From Succiniclasticum ruminis DSM 9236 (GTDB lineage Bacteria; Bacillota; Negativicutes; Acidaminococcales; Acidaminococcaceae), in contig NZ_FONL01000014.1 in assembly GCF_900112895.1 (NCBI RefSeq), forward strand, positions 1-51,110: 51,110 nt of DNA, written 5' to 3'. Numbering within the stretch: position 1 is the stretch's first letter; the number at the start of each line of letters is the position of its first letter. Under the pieces are notes generated by a model, which saw only the letters and a list, made by a program, of their open reading frames with translations, was not told where the DNA came from and did not search any database. Made by a program: the position numbers and the translations under genes. Positions 1 to 7,960 of the stretch are shown piece by piece.

Positions 1-142
1 CACCTTTCCATTTGCACAAATCTTTAAGAATCGTTCTGATATCCAAACGCAATTGGTTATAAATGATTTTTCTTCTGTATTTTGGTGTAAATACAATGTG
101 ATATTTGCATACCCACTTGGTATGTGCTAAACTATTTGCCAT
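1..142 (-). CDS. tnpA: IS200/IS605-family transposase TnpA, N-terminal part (cut by window start)
   Basis: Reading leftward from an ATG at 142, the frame stays open for 47 codons to the window edge. It begins MANSLAHTKWVCKYHIVFTP, the typical opening of Y1 (HUH) single-strand transposases of the IS200/IS605 group. The HUH motif and catalytic tyrosine lie outside the window. An AAGAAAGGA Shine-Dalgarno sits 9 bases before the ATG, inside one arm of a long hairpin. A second tnpA fragment in the same orientation ends the window. Whether a tnpB accompanies it is not visible. Confidence 0.9.
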   Translation of the reverse strand, partial: MANSLAHTKWVCKYHIVFTPKYRRKIIYNQLRLDIRTILKDLCKWKG

Positions 143-210
143 AGGGCAACATCCTTTCTTGTTTTAGTGACGGCTTGAACACTATCATTATACAAGAAGG
201 ATGTTGCCCT
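143..210 (-). promoter_or_regulatory. Leader hairpin of IS200-like tnpA that hides the ribosome site
   Basis: The arms 143-160 and 194-210 are inverted copies about 17 bp long with one extra base. The arm next to tnpA contains its Shine-Dalgarno, so folding would block translation. A TATAAT box on the minus strand (187-192) lies in the loop, so transcripts starting there would lack the distal arm, while read-through transcripts would carry the full hairpin. Protection against outside transcription by such leader structures is known for IS200. Applying it here is inference. Confidence 0.7.
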
Positions 211-228
211 TTTGCTTAAGCATTAATC

Positions 229-247
229 CCACCTGCGTAGCAGGTGG
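229..247. repeat. Subterminal hairpin at the left end of the IS200-like element
   Basis: A perfect 8-bp stem with a 3-base loop (CCACCTGC, GTA, GCAGGTGG) lies upstream of tnpA, where IS200/IS605 elements carry the hairpin recognised by TnpA. A second palindrome at 253-281 has a 12-bp stem with one mismatch. It may belong to the element or to flanking DNA. The exact tip of the element was not determined. Confidence 0.6.
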
Positions 248-303
248 TTTTTGAGCCAAATCCCCTTGAGGGATTCGGCTCCCAAGCTAAAGCCATAATA
301 AAA

Positions 304-338
304 AACAGGGATGTGGCAAAATCTGCTACATCCCTGTT
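304..338 (-). terminator. Terminator after the acyl-CoA ligase gene
   Basis: Perfect 11-bp arms (304-314 and 328-338) are followed on the minus strand by a T-rich run. The T tract at 337-343 could make it work on the plus strand as well. It lies just past the ligase stop codon and separates that gene from the insertion sequence. Confidence 0.8.
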
Positions 339-347
339 TTTTTATCT

Positions 348-1829
348 TTACTTCCGGTTGATCAGGTTGTTCAGTGCCTGTTCCCGCAACACCTGCTTCA
401 GCACTTTACCCGTATTGTTCCTGGGCAGGTGGTCACAGAAGATAAATTCTTTAGGAACCTTATAAGCTGCTACCTTGGAAAGCAAATATTTACGAATCAT
501 ACGCTTATCCCTGGCACAACCGTCTTCCGGCACAATGTAGGCACAGATAGCCTGACCACGCAGTTTGTCTGGAATGCCCACGACTGCCGCCTCCCTGATA
601 TCGGGATGAGCCGCCAAAACTTCCTCCACCTCACGGGGATACACATTTTCACCACTGCTGATAATCATATCCTTCAACCGGTCTACAATAAATATCCAAC
701 CGTCTTCATCCTTGTAACAAAGGTCTTCCGTATGAAGCCAACCGTTCCGCATCGTCCAGGCGGTTTCCTTCGGACGGTTCCAATAACCCAACATCACGTT
801 GGGGCCTTTCACACACAGTTCACCTACCGCCCCAACCGGCACTTCGTTGAAGTTTTCATCCACTATTTTTACTTCCACATTGGGAATCGATGCTCCGATA
901 GATCCCTGCTTGTTCTTATTTATGCGGTTAAAAGTCACAACCGGCGAAGCTTCCGATAAACCGTAACCCTCCATAACATGCCGACCAAACTTCTTTGCGA
1001 AAGCATCATACAACACTAACGGCAGTGCTGCGCCACCGCTGACGAACAGTGTAAAGTTCGCCAGATTTTCCGGTTCCGCTCCTTTAACGAACAACTGATA
1101 CATGGTAGGTACACCGCACATGGTGTTCACACGGTATTTTTTAATCAGGCTCATGGCATCGCCAAACTGATACGTTTCCTGAACCACCAGCGTGGCGCCA
1201 ATATAAAGGTTGCAGCAAACCGAGCATATCCAGCCGAAGCAATGATACATCGGCAGCACACATAAGGCTACGTCATCCTCCTTCATGGGTGTGAGGGACA
1301 TAAAGTCCTGCGTGTTGTGAACGATATTCCCCTGGCTCAGCATAGCGCCCTTGGGACGGCCCGTTGTTCCGGACGTGTAGATAATAGCCGCGGGGCTCAT
1401 TTCATTCATTTCATATTCAACCAGTTCAGCGCCTTCCGGTGCCGCCAGTTCATCAAAGGTAAACTGTTTCAGTTCCTGCTCCCAGCCCAGATCCAACAAC
1501 GCCTGATTCACATCCAGACGGTTTTTTGTGAGCAGGATTTTCATCCCCGTATCTTTCACAATATAAGCAATCTCCGGCGCAATAAGCTGGAAGTTAAAAG
1601 GCACCACGATGCCTCCCGCTTTTACCACAGCAAAATAAGCAGCCACAAAGTCCGGAGAATTTTTACTGAAAAGCCCGACACGGTCTCCCTGCTTAACACC
1701 CTGAGCCTGTAAAAACATCGCCCAGTCCTTAACCTTTTTGCGAAAATCGCCATAGGTCATAAATTCGTCTTTAAAAATAAAAGCTGTTTTTTCATCCGGA
1801 TGCTTTTGAAAAATTTCATTTAATAACAT
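348..1829 (-). CDS. AMP-forming acyl-CoA ligase (long-chain fatty acid-CoA ligase type)
   Basis: The 493-residue protein is a full-length member of the ANL adenylating superfamily, which activates a carboxylic acid with ATP and joins it to CoA. Visible motifs are the phosphate-binding loop YTSGTTGRPKG (151-161), YGLSEASP (289-296), the TED motif (367-369), the hinge region DRLKDMIISSGENVYPREVE starting at 383, and the C-terminal NNTGK motif with the catalytic lysine near 475. There is no signal peptide or membrane segment, so it is cytoplasmic. A GAGGT ribosome site lies 7 bases before the ATG. The substrate cannot be told from sequence; medium or long acyl chains are the usual guess for this LcfB-like length. 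It is transcribed alone, ending at a strong terminator. Confidence 0.88.
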   Translation of the reverse strand: MLLNEIFQKHPDEKTAFIFKDEFMTYGDFRKKVKDWAMFLQAQGVKQGDRVGLFSKNSPDFVAAYFAVVKAGGIVVPFNFQLIAPEIAYIVKDTGMKILLTKNRLDVNQALLDLGWEQELKQFTFDELAAPEGAELVEYEMNEMSPAAIIYTSGTTGRPKGAMLSQGNIVHNTQDFMSLTPMKEDDVALCVLPMYHCFGWICSVCCNLYIGATLVVQETYQFGDAMSLIKKYRVNTMCGVPTMYQLFVKGAEPENLANFTLFVSGGAALPLVLYDAFAKKFGRHVMEGYGLSEASPVVTFNRINKNKQGSIGASIPNVEVKIVDENFNEVPVGAVGELCVKGPNVMLGYWNRPKETAWTMRNGWLHTEDLCYKDEDGWIFIVDRLKDMIISSGENVYPREVEEVLAAHPDIREAAVVGIPDKLRGQAICAYIVPEDGCARDKRMIRKYLLSKVAAYKVPKEFIFCDHLPRNNTGKVLKQVLREQALNNLINRK

Positions 1830-1955
1830 AAACGTACCTCACTTGCCAATTTATTTGCCCTCCCTTACTGTATTCACGTTGCAACATATATTTCATCCGT
1901 GTCTTGCGTTACGCAGGGCAAAGCGAAAAACACGCTTCCTATTTTTTTAATTTTA

Positions 1956-3308
1956 CTAAATATCCGGGTTCTTGTAAACCTCCCGGCCATCTACAAAAGT
2001 ATGTAAAACCGCAAAATCTTCGTTACATATGGTTACGTCAGCCGCCGCGCCGGGACTCAGGCTTCCGATTTTTTCAAACAGCCCCAGTTCCTGGGCCTGA
2101 TTCTCCGTAACCATGCGGACAACTTCCGGAACCGTCGCGCCAGTATTCTTCCGGAAATTTGCCATGGCACGGTTCAGGGTAACTATACTGCCTGCCAGCG
2201 TCCCGTCTGCCAGCCGCGCTTCTCCGTTTTTCACAATAACAGTCTGTCCGCCCAGTTCAGAAATACCGTCAGACAATCCACAGGCGCGCATGGAATCGGT
2301 AATCAGTTCAAGCCCTGCCACACCTTTCGTACGATATATGAGCCTCTGCACCGCCGGATGCACGTGCAGATTATCCGCTATCAGTTCACAGGTAACAGCT
2401 GAATCAAGGGCAGCGCCCAGCAGGCCGGGGGTTCTGTGATGCAGTCCGGTCATTGCATTGCACAGGTGTGTGACATGGGATGCCCCTTCCATGACCGCCT
2501 GCAGCGCCGTATCATAATCCGCTCCGCTGTGACCCAGGGATACAATAATATTATGGGCCTTACATTGCGCGATAAACTCCTTAACCTGCTCCGGATTTCC
2601 CAGTGTTTCCGGAGCCAGCACGACGACTTTGATTACATCGGCATAATCTTTTATTTGCATAAAATCCGCCGGCATAATGCTGTCTTCATGTTGAGCCCCT
2701 TTATATTTACTGCTGATGAAGGGACCTTCCAGGTACGCGCCCAATACTTTCGCGCCAGGCAGCCGGTACTGCTGCATTTTTTCCGTTTTATTATCAAACG
2801 GCTCAGATTCCCCTGCACAAGAACAATCCTTTGGATTATTTCCGGAAGCACTCATGTCTCCCTTCATTTCTTCGCTCGTGTGCTGCCCAGACTGTAGAGA
2901 CCCGCGTTTTTCCTCACGACGCCGGGTAATCAGTGTCATGTTTTCCCGGACACGTTCCAGCGCCTTATAGATTGTCTGCATATCACAAGTCATGGTTGTG
3001 GGCAGGAACGACGTCACCCCGGTCTGTACCAGGAACCGGCTCATGACCGCCAGCGAATCTTCCGTTGCGTCCATTGTATCCGCACCGCCGCAGCCGTGGA
3101 TATGCAGGTTGATAAAACCCGGCGCAACATAATTGCCGCCTGCATCTGTTATGTCCAGCGGTTTCCCCTTCCAGCTTTGTCCGTCTGCCCACGCAGTGTC
3201 CAGCGTTTCACGGGAGACAATTCCAATAATATTTTTATCAAACAAAAGAGCACAGCCGTCTAAAATTTTGTCAGATAATACAATACGCCCATTAACAATT
3301 GCATGCAT
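1956..3308 (-). CDS. nagA: N-acetylglucosamine-6-phosphate deacetylase with an extra internal segment
   Basis: NagA removes acetate from GlcNAc-6-phosphate to give glucosamine-6-phosphate, feeding amino-sugar catabolism and cell-wall recycling. The amidohydrolase motifs are present: NLHIHGCGG (H69, H71), LEGPF with metal ligand E194, SLGHSGADY (H260), HVTH (H278, H281) and the catalytic aspartate in ITDSM (D338). At 450 residues it is about 60 longer than the usual 380-390. The surplus is a hydrophilic, charged stretch at about residues 127-182, between two core strands and just before EGPF. The flanking motifs are intact, so the enzyme is probably active. AGGAG lies 9 bases before the ATG. 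It would act downstream of MurQ and MupG encoded at 38.8-41 kb. Confidence 0.93.
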   Translation of the reverse strand: MHAIVNGRIVLSDKILDGCALLFDKNIIGIVSRETLDTAWADGQSWKGKPLDITDAGGNYVAPGFINLHIHGCGGADTMDATEDSLAVMSRFLVQTGVTSFLPTTMTCDMQTIYKALERVRENMTLITRRREEKRGSLQSGQHTSEEMKGDMSASGNNPKDCSCAGESEPFDNKTEKMQQYRLPGAKVLGAYLEGPFISSKYKGAQHEDSIMPADFMQIKDYADVIKVVVLAPETLGNPEQVKEFIAQCKAHNIIVSLGHSGADYDTALQAVMEGASHVTHLCNAMTGLHHRTPGLLGAALDSAVTCELIADNLHVHPAVQRLIYRTKGVAGLELITDSMRACGLSDGISELGGQTVIVKNGEARLADGTLAGSIVTLNRAMANFRKNTGATVPEVVRMVTENQAQELGLFEKIGSLSPGAAADVTICNEDFAVLHTFVDGREVYKNPDI

Positions 3309-3354
3309 AACGATACGCTCCTGAATGTCGTAATAGTAGAAAAACGTGTATTTT

Positions 3355-3363
3355 ATTATAACA
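3355..3363 (-). promoter_or_regulatory. Extended -10 promoter of nagA
   Basis: The minus strand reads TGTTATAAT, an extended -10 element (TGnTATAAT), about 47 bases before the nagA start. No good -35 was found. It begins immediately after the terminator of the upstream M23 gene, so nagA is probably transcribed on its own. Confidence 0.55.
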
Positions 3364-3366
3364 CAA

Positions 3367-3391
3367 AAGGCAACCCTTTTGGGATTGCCTT
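3367..3391 (-). terminator. Terminator after the M23 peptidase gene
   Basis: Ten-base arms with one bulged A and a TTTT loop are followed on the minus strand by TTTTGTGTT. It lies between the stop of the M23 peptidase gene and the nagA promoter. Confidence 0.6.
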
Positions 3392-3427
3392 CGTACGGTT
3401 TCGCTATGACCGAAGCCGGTAAAACGT

Positions 3428-4402
3428 CTATCTAGCTTTCTTCAGCATATATAACGGATCGATATTTTCCCCGTCCACAAACACTTCGAAATGCAGGTGG
3501 GGGCCGGTGCTGTAACCGGTACTGCCAACAAAACCGATGATTTCACCTTTACGTACCTGCTGCCCTGCCGTTACGGCAATGCCGCTCATGTGTCCGTACG
3601 CGCTTTCATAACCATTGCCATGGCGGATTTTCACATACTGCCCGTAACCGCCGTTCCAGCCGGCCATCTCCACAGTCCCCATAGCCGCAGCATATACCGG
3701 TGTGCCGATATCTACAGCGATGTCCAGACCCGGATGCCAGTCGAAACCGCCGTTGATGGGTCCCGTCCTTCCTCCGTAGAGGGAGCTGATAACGCCGCCG
3801 TCCGTCGGCCACAGATCCGGCAAAATGGAAAGGCGATTGTTTCGCCCTTCAATAATGGTCAGAAGCTCATGCATGTTTTTCTTCTGCCGGTCAATCTGGG
3901 ACGTCAGGTTCTTATTCTGGGCCGCTGCCACGTCCATCATGCTTATGTCAGCGCCCGGCCCACCCTTTCCGTTATAAGAAGGATCTGTTGATTTGGCTCC
4001 CGGTGTCGCGCCGATGGAATCAAGGCTGCTGGAAAATTCCCTGTCACCGCTGTTCTGAATCACCGCGCGACGCAGTTTGGTTTCCAGCGTATGGATCTCG
4101 CTCATATCCCGCAGCATCTTTTCATTATCATCCAGCAGCGACTGGATTTTTGCTTCCTGCTCCGACTTATGATCAAGATATTCCTGATACGCCGCCCTAT
4201 CAATTTTTGAATGATGATACTGCCAGCCATAAAACCCTGCCGCGCCGGCCATACAGACAAATACAACTGCAAAGATTCCCGCCAGCGTCATCGCTTTCTT
4301 ACGGGTTACGGAAACAACTTTTTCCTGCCCGCTGCCCCTGGGAATAATCAGCTGAATTACCGGTTCCGTATTCACTTCTTCTAATTTGTTATTCGCTTCC
4401 AT
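3428..4402 (-). CDS. Membrane-anchored M23 (LytM-type) peptidase with coiled coil
   Basis: Proteins of this design cut peptide cross-links in peptidoglycan or act as regulators of amidases. A short cytoplasmic N-terminus is followed by one membrane segment (roughly residues 35-60). A polar, helix-prone region with probable coiled coil comes next, then the M23 domain. The zinc motif HPGLDIA (Hx3D) and the C-terminal HLHFE are intact, as is the HGNGYESAYGHM strand, so a catalytically competent domain is expected. The start is uncertain. The ATG at 4402 has a GGTGAG only three bases away, while in-frame ATG 4447 and TTG 4453 lack any ribosome site. It follows the flippase gene by under 100 bases on the same strand, so the two may be cotranscribed. 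Confidence 0.85.
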   Translation of the reverse strand: MEANNKLEEVNTEPVIQLIIPRGSGQEKVVSVTRKKAMTLAGIFAVVFVCMAGAAGFYGWQYHHSKIDRAAYQEYLDHKSEQEAKIQSLLDDNEKMLRDMSEIHTLETKLRRAVIQNSGDREFSSSLDSIGATPGAKSTDPSYNGKGGPGADISMMDVAAAQNKNLTSQIDRQKKNMHELLTIIEGRNNRLSILPDLWPTDGGVISSLYGGRTGPINGGFDWHPGLDIAVDIGTPVYAAAMGTVEMAGWNGGYGQYVKIRHGNGYESAYGHMSGIAVTAGQQVRKGEIIGFVGSTGYSTGPHLHFEVFVDGENIDPLYMLKKAR

Positions 4403-4494
4403 AATCTCACCAGTATTTTTCAGTTTTGCAACTTTTACATCCAACATTTGCAAAACAGTGTACGCAAAACTTTTGACAATTGTATGTCAGACGA

Positions 4495-6093
4495 TTACTC
4501 TTTAAACGCACCCAGCCTCTGCCCGATGCGCAGAATACGGCCCCCCAGATAGGGCAGGCTTTCCAGGTCTTCTTTCGTAAGGCCTCCGATAGCTGTCAAT
4601 ACTACGCCATATACTATGGCAGCAACGGGAATACACAGCAGGAGAACCCAGCCGCCAAGCCCGGATGCCACATACAGGACGCCGAGAATCGCAACGCCCA
4701 TGACGCCGGCCGAAACCAGCGGCTTCAGGAAAACAGGCAAAGATATTTTATATCCGGTCAGTTTATAAATAAAGTACATATTGATCAGCGCCGCTACACC
4801 GAAATCCGCCACGGTAGCTATGGCAGAACCGCGAATCCCCAGCCAGGGGACGGCGGTCAGCGTCCAGTTCAGGCAGACTTTTACCACGCAGGCAGCAATC
4901 ATATTGAGAACAGGGATGCTGGTACGCCCCATGCCCTGCAGCACCGCCGTGCTGACCTGGTGCATACCCAGCAGCACGATGCCAATACTCATGGCCTGGA
5001 TAGCCGGCGCAGCGCCGGGAGCATTGTAAATCAGCCCTGCCACCTTTTCCGCCAGACAAAACAGCCCCATAAAGCAGGGAAAGGTCACGATCATGGCAAC
5101 CCGGAACGCCACACCAGTCTTGTGGCGGATGCTTTCCTGCCAGCCCAGGGCGCGGGCTTCCGAAATGGCAGGCACAAGACTGATGGCCAGCGCCGCCGTA
5201 AAAATCGTAGACAAATTCACCAGCGGTACAGCCATACCGGTCAGGTAACCGAACAACTCTGTAGCGTGGCGCACGTCAAACCCGGCCGCTTCCAGCCGCT
5301 GGGGCACAATGAGCAGATCCAGGTTAGCCACGATGGGAAGCATCAGGCTGGTAAGCGAAACCGGCAGCGCCAACTTCAGTAGGCGCGAAATAATAGACGA
5401 AGACGATTCCTGAACCGCATCCGTGTTTTGCAGGCTCTGCTTTGCTTTCAGGCCTTTTTTCAGCCGCTGATAGAAAAACATCAGCACCAGTAACGCGCAG
5501 AACGCGCCGGCGCCCGCCCCCATACTGGCGCCCCCTGCCGCCGCAGCCAGGCCCCGGGGCAGGAAATAGGATGCAAAAAACAGCATGGTTACAACCCGCA
5601 CCAGCTGTTCCGTAATTTCGGAACAGGCGGTGGGCGTCATAATCTGCCAGCCCTGCAGGTACCCGCGGAAGCTGGCCAGAAATGTTACGAAAAATACCGC
5701 CGGCGCCAGGGCAATGATAGAGTAATAGGCCCGGGCGTCCCGGATAAACTGCCAGTCAATCAGTTTCTGCGCGCCGAAGAACAGCGCCAGGGAAAAAACC
5801 AGTCCGGTTACAAACAGCAGGCGCAGCGTAACACGGAAAACCCGTTCTGCGCCTTTGAAATCATTTTGGGCAACCTTTTCCGCCGTCACGATGGAAATCG
5901 CCACCGGTATGCCTGCCGAGGAAACCGTGATTGCCATCAGGTAAATAGGAAAGCCCATCTGGTACAGACCGATGCCCTCCCCACCCAGCACACGGCTCAA
6001 CAATATCCAGTTCAGTGCGCCGATGACCTTCACCACGATACTGGATACGGTGAGGATCAGCGTGCCTTTCAGAAAACTGTTATCGCTTTTCAT
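4495..6093 (-). CDS. MOP-superfamily polysaccharide/lipid flippase (SpoVB/MurJ-like)
   Basis: The 532-residue protein is hydrophobic throughout, with about 14 predicted membrane segments. Its opening, NSFLKGTLILTVSSIVVKVIGA, is typical of the SpoVB/polysaccharide biosynthesis branch. Members move undecaprenyl-linked sugars, including lipid II, across the membrane. AAGGAG precedes the ATG, and a good promoter lies at 6132-6160. The downstream M23 peptidase gene supports a cell-wall role, but the exact cargo (lipid II, teichoic acid or capsule unit) cannot be assigned. Confidence 0.85.
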   Translation of the reverse strand: MKSDNSFLKGTLILTVSSIVVKVIGALNWILLSRVLGGEGIGLYQMGFPIYLMAITVSSAGIPVAISIVTAEKVAQNDFKGAERVFRVTLRLLFVTGLVFSLALFFGAQKLIDWQFIRDARAYYSIIALAPAVFFVTFLASFRGYLQGWQIMTPTACSEITEQLVRVVTMLFFASYFLPRGLAAAAGGASMGAGAGAFCALLVLMFFYQRLKKGLKAKQSLQNTDAVQESSSSIISRLLKLALPVSLTSLMLPIVANLDLLIVPQRLEAAGFDVRHATELFGYLTGMAVPLVNLSTIFTAALAISLVPAISEARALGWQESIRHKTGVAFRVAMIVTFPCFMGLFCLAEKVAGLIYNAPGAAPAIQAMSIGIVLLGMHQVSTAVLQGMGRTSIPVLNMIAACVVKVCLNWTLTAVPWLGIRGSAIATVADFGVAALINMYFIYKLTGYKISLPVFLKPLVSAGVMGVAILGVLYVASGLGGWVLLLCIPVAAIVYGVVLTAIGGLTKEDLESLPYLGGRILRIGQRLGAFKE

Positions 6094-6131
6094 CAGCTTC
6101 TCCTTAAAAATGCAAACAAAGATACATGATA

Positions 6132-6160
6132 ATATTATCGTTTTTGACCGTATTTGACAA
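6132..6160 (-). promoter_or_regulatory. Promoter of the flippase gene
   Basis: On the minus strand TTGTCA and TAATAT are separated by 17 bases, ending about 40 bases before the flippase ATG. The -10 lies inside a perfect 12-bp palindrome (GATAATATTATC, 6128-6139) that could be a repressor site. The 318-base gap 6094-6411 otherwise holds only the divergent rubrerythrin promoter. Confidence 0.65.
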
Positions 6161-6308
6161 GCGTTTCATTGCGTTTTTCAAAAATCGTTAATAAATTTGC
6201 TTTGGTCATGTACTGCTTTCGATGTATTGGGAACAATACCCCTCTTTCTTCGGCGTAACCACTCTGCAAAATACTCCTTTGGTACAGATTAATTCACAAA
6301 TTGTTTCG

Positions 6309-6338
6309 TTGACAGGGATTCCTCCGCAATGCTATACT
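6309..6338 (+). promoter_or_regulatory. Promoter of the reverse rubrerythrin gene
   Basis: A consensus TTGACA (6309-6314) and a TATACT (6333-6338) are separated by 18 bases. The CGGAGG ribosome site at 6398-6403 is near-perfect, suggesting high expression. Confidence 0.75.
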
Positions 6339-6411
6339 TTTTTTATGAGGAACGGTAGTATCCGTACCATAGAGATATTTAATGTATTAAAAAGATACGG
6401 AGGTAATCATC

Positions 6412-6954
6412 ATGAAAAAATTTGTTTGTTCTGTTTGCGGCTATGTGTATGAAGGGGCCGAACCCCCGGCAAAATGCCCCCAGTGCGGCGCTCCTGCTTC
6501 CAAATTTGTAGAGCAGGCCGGCGATATGACCTGGGCTGCTGAACACGTTGTAGGCGTAGCCGCTGACGTTCCCGAAGATATTAAAGCCGACCTGCGCGCC
6601 AACTTCAACGGCGAATGCTCCGAAGTAGGCATGTACCTGGCCATGGCCCGCGTAGCATTCCGGGAAGGCTATCCGGAAATCGGTCTGTACTGGGAAAAAG
6701 CTGCTTATGAAGAAGCGGAACATGCCGCTAAATTTGCGGAACTGCTGGGCGAAGTTATTACCGACAGCACCAAAAAGAATCTGGAAATGCGCGTAGAAGC
6801 CGAAAACGGTGCAACCGCCGGCAAGACTGATCTGGCAAAACGCGCCAAAGCACTGAACCTGGACGCAATCCATGACACCGTTCATGAAATGGCCCGGGAC
6901 GAAGCCCGTCATGGCAAAGCTTTCAAAGGCTTACTGGAACGTTACTTCAAATAA
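6412..6954 (+). CDS. Reverse rubrerythrin (N-terminal rubredoxin domain plus diiron ferritin-like domain)
   Basis: Cytoplasmic oxidative-stress enzyme that reduces hydrogen peroxide, and in clostridia oxygen, with electrons from NAD(P)H via rubredoxin-type carriers. The order of domains is the key observation. A rubredoxin-like Fe(Cys)4 site (C6, C9, C22, C25) comes first and the diiron four-helix domain follows. Classical rubrerythrin has the reverse order. Diiron ligands are visible in [21 protein letters not shown] and the final DEARHGKAF. The 180-residue length fits reverse rubrerythrins. It has its own strong promoter, ribosome site and terminator, so it is monocistronic. Confidence 0.93.
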   Translation: MKKFVCSVCGYVYEGAEPPAKCPQCGAPASKFVEQAGDMTWAAEHVVGVAADVPEDIKADLRANFNGECSEVGMYLAMARVAFREGYPEIGLYWEKAAYEEAEHAAKFAELLGEVITDSTKKNLEMRVEAENGATAGKTDLAKRAKALNLDAIHDTVHEMARDEARHGKAFKGLLERYFK

Positions 6955-6968
6955 TATTGTCCTTTCGC

Positions 6969-7009
6969 AAGACCGGTTTTCCTGTTCGGGAAGCCGGTCT
7001 TCGTTTTTT
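6969..7009 (+). terminator. Terminator of the reverse rubrerythrin gene
   Basis: AAGACCGG and its complement CCGGTCTT, with a further paired section inside, are followed by TTTTTT at 7004-7009. Confidence 0.85.
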
Positions 7010-7010
7010 C

Positions 7011-7039
7011 TTGACAACCGTGTTGCGCTCATATATAAT
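7011..7039 (+). promoter_or_regulatory. Consensus promoter of tRNA-Pro
   Basis: Perfect TTGACA and TATAAT boxes are separated by 17 bases, about 60 bases before the tRNA. It starts two bases after the preceding terminator. Confidence 0.85.
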
Positions 7040-7100
7040 AGCTTTACTGTGAAGCAATGAAGAACTGTCCGGCAATACGCAGGCCGGTTCCGAAATACGT

Positions 7101-7177
<77 letters not shown>

Positions 7178-7194
7178 CCTTAATTTAAAAGGAA

Positions 7195-7235
7195 ACAGCC
7201 GGTTGCATATGTGAATTGCAATCGGCTGTTTTTTT
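7195..7235 (+). terminator. Terminator of tRNA-Pro
   Basis: A 13-bp stem with arms 7195-7207 and 7217-7229 (one mismatch) is followed by seven T residues. Confidence 0.85.
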
Positions 7236-7315
7236 ATGGAATATCTGTTTTGTTGCATAACTATCCACAACAGGACCGGCGTTTCAGCCAGAATTTCTTT
7301 TTCAGCGCAGAACAC

Positions 7316-7726
7316 TTACGCCTTTAAGTCCAGCACTTCTTCGGCGATACGGGCCGCGTTCATAATGCAGTCCGGGCAGGGAGTCAGAACTTTTCCTGTA
7401 TCCAGCCCTTTCAGTTCCCGGCATACTAAAGAATGGCACTGTTCCTGAAATTTGTTTACGATTTCTTCAGCAAGCTTATAGGTTTCCAGTTTACTGTCCG
7501 GCGTTTCCAGATTTCCCGTGCTGCGTTTCATGCCTGCCAGCACACAGGCGCCGCTTAACGCGCCACAGGTCGCCAGGGTTCCGCCCATGCCCTTGCCCAG
7601 ACCTTCCGTCGCCTTAAACATGGTTGCTTCATCCAGCCCTACCAGATCAGCATAGGTACAGGCCACGGACTGCGCACAGTTGTAACCTTTGTCATGGCGT
7701 TCAATCGTCTCTTTTACCCTCGTCAA
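7316..7726 (-). CDS. C_GCAxxG_C_C family putative redox protein
   Basis: The 136-residue cytoplasmic protein belongs to the cysteine-rich C_GCAxxG_C_C family of anaerobes, whose function is not established. Conserved cysteines appear in GYNCAQSV, in TCGALSGACVLAG after a glycine-rich stretch, in QCHSLVC and in TPCPDC near the end. The pattern suggests a redox or metal site. The start is a TTG at 7726, chosen because AGGAGGGG lies 5 bases upstream. The in-frame ATG at 7774 lacks a ribosome site and overlaps the oppositely directed tRNA-Gly promoter. No partner gene is obvious; both neighbours are tRNAs. Confidence 0.85.
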   Translation of the reverse strand: MTRVKETIERHDKGYNCAQSVACTYADLVGLDEATMFKATEGLGKGMGGTLATCGALSGACVLAGMKRSTGNLETPDSKLETYKLAEEIVNKFQEQCHSLVCRELKGLDTGKVLTPCPDCIMNAARIAEEVLDLKA

Positions 7727-7752
7727 GATAACCCCTCCTCTTTTAATTAAAC

Positions 7753-7781
7753 TTGACAAACCAAAACGTTTCATGTATTAT
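7753..7781 (+). promoter_or_regulatory. Promoter of tRNA-Gly
   Basis: TTGACA and TATTAT are separated by 17 bases, about 33 bases before the tRNA. It faces away from the C_GCAxxG_C_C gene. Confidence 0.8.
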
Positions 7782-7814
7782 ATTTTGTAGATTTTGGTTA
7801 TCCAAAATTAATAT

Positions 7815-7888
7815 GCGGGTGTAGTTTAGTGGTAAAACTCCAGCCTTCCAAGCTGATGTTGTGGGTTCGATTCCCATCGCCCGCTCCA
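7815..7888 (+). tRNA. tRNA-Gly (anticodon UCC)
   Basis: A 74-base cloverleaf with acceptor GCGGGTG, anticodon loop CTTCCAA giving UCC, T arm GTGGGTTCGATTCCCAT and an encoded CCA. Confidence 0.97.
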
Positions 7889-7900
7889 TTTTTTTGTCTG

Positions 7901-7960
7901 AAAAGACTTTCTGTAACGCAGGATGAAAATCTGGCGGTTCCGACGCAGAAAGTCTTTTTT
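7901..7960 (+). terminator. Terminator of tRNA-Gly
   Basis: Perfect 13-base arms (7901-7913 and 7946-7958) enclose a 32-base loop and end in a T run. The run overlaps the last codons of the convergent glycosyltransferase gene. Confidence 0.75.

Noticed and set aside
3204-3219. GTTTCACGGGAGAC in nagA as a second parS site
   Set aside because: It breaks the central CACGTG, which ParB requires, and lies in a conserved coding region.
7261-7269. Single DnaA-box-like CTATCCACA
   Set aside because: One mismatch and isolated; no cluster of boxes or dnaA/dnaN nearby, so no origin is claimed.
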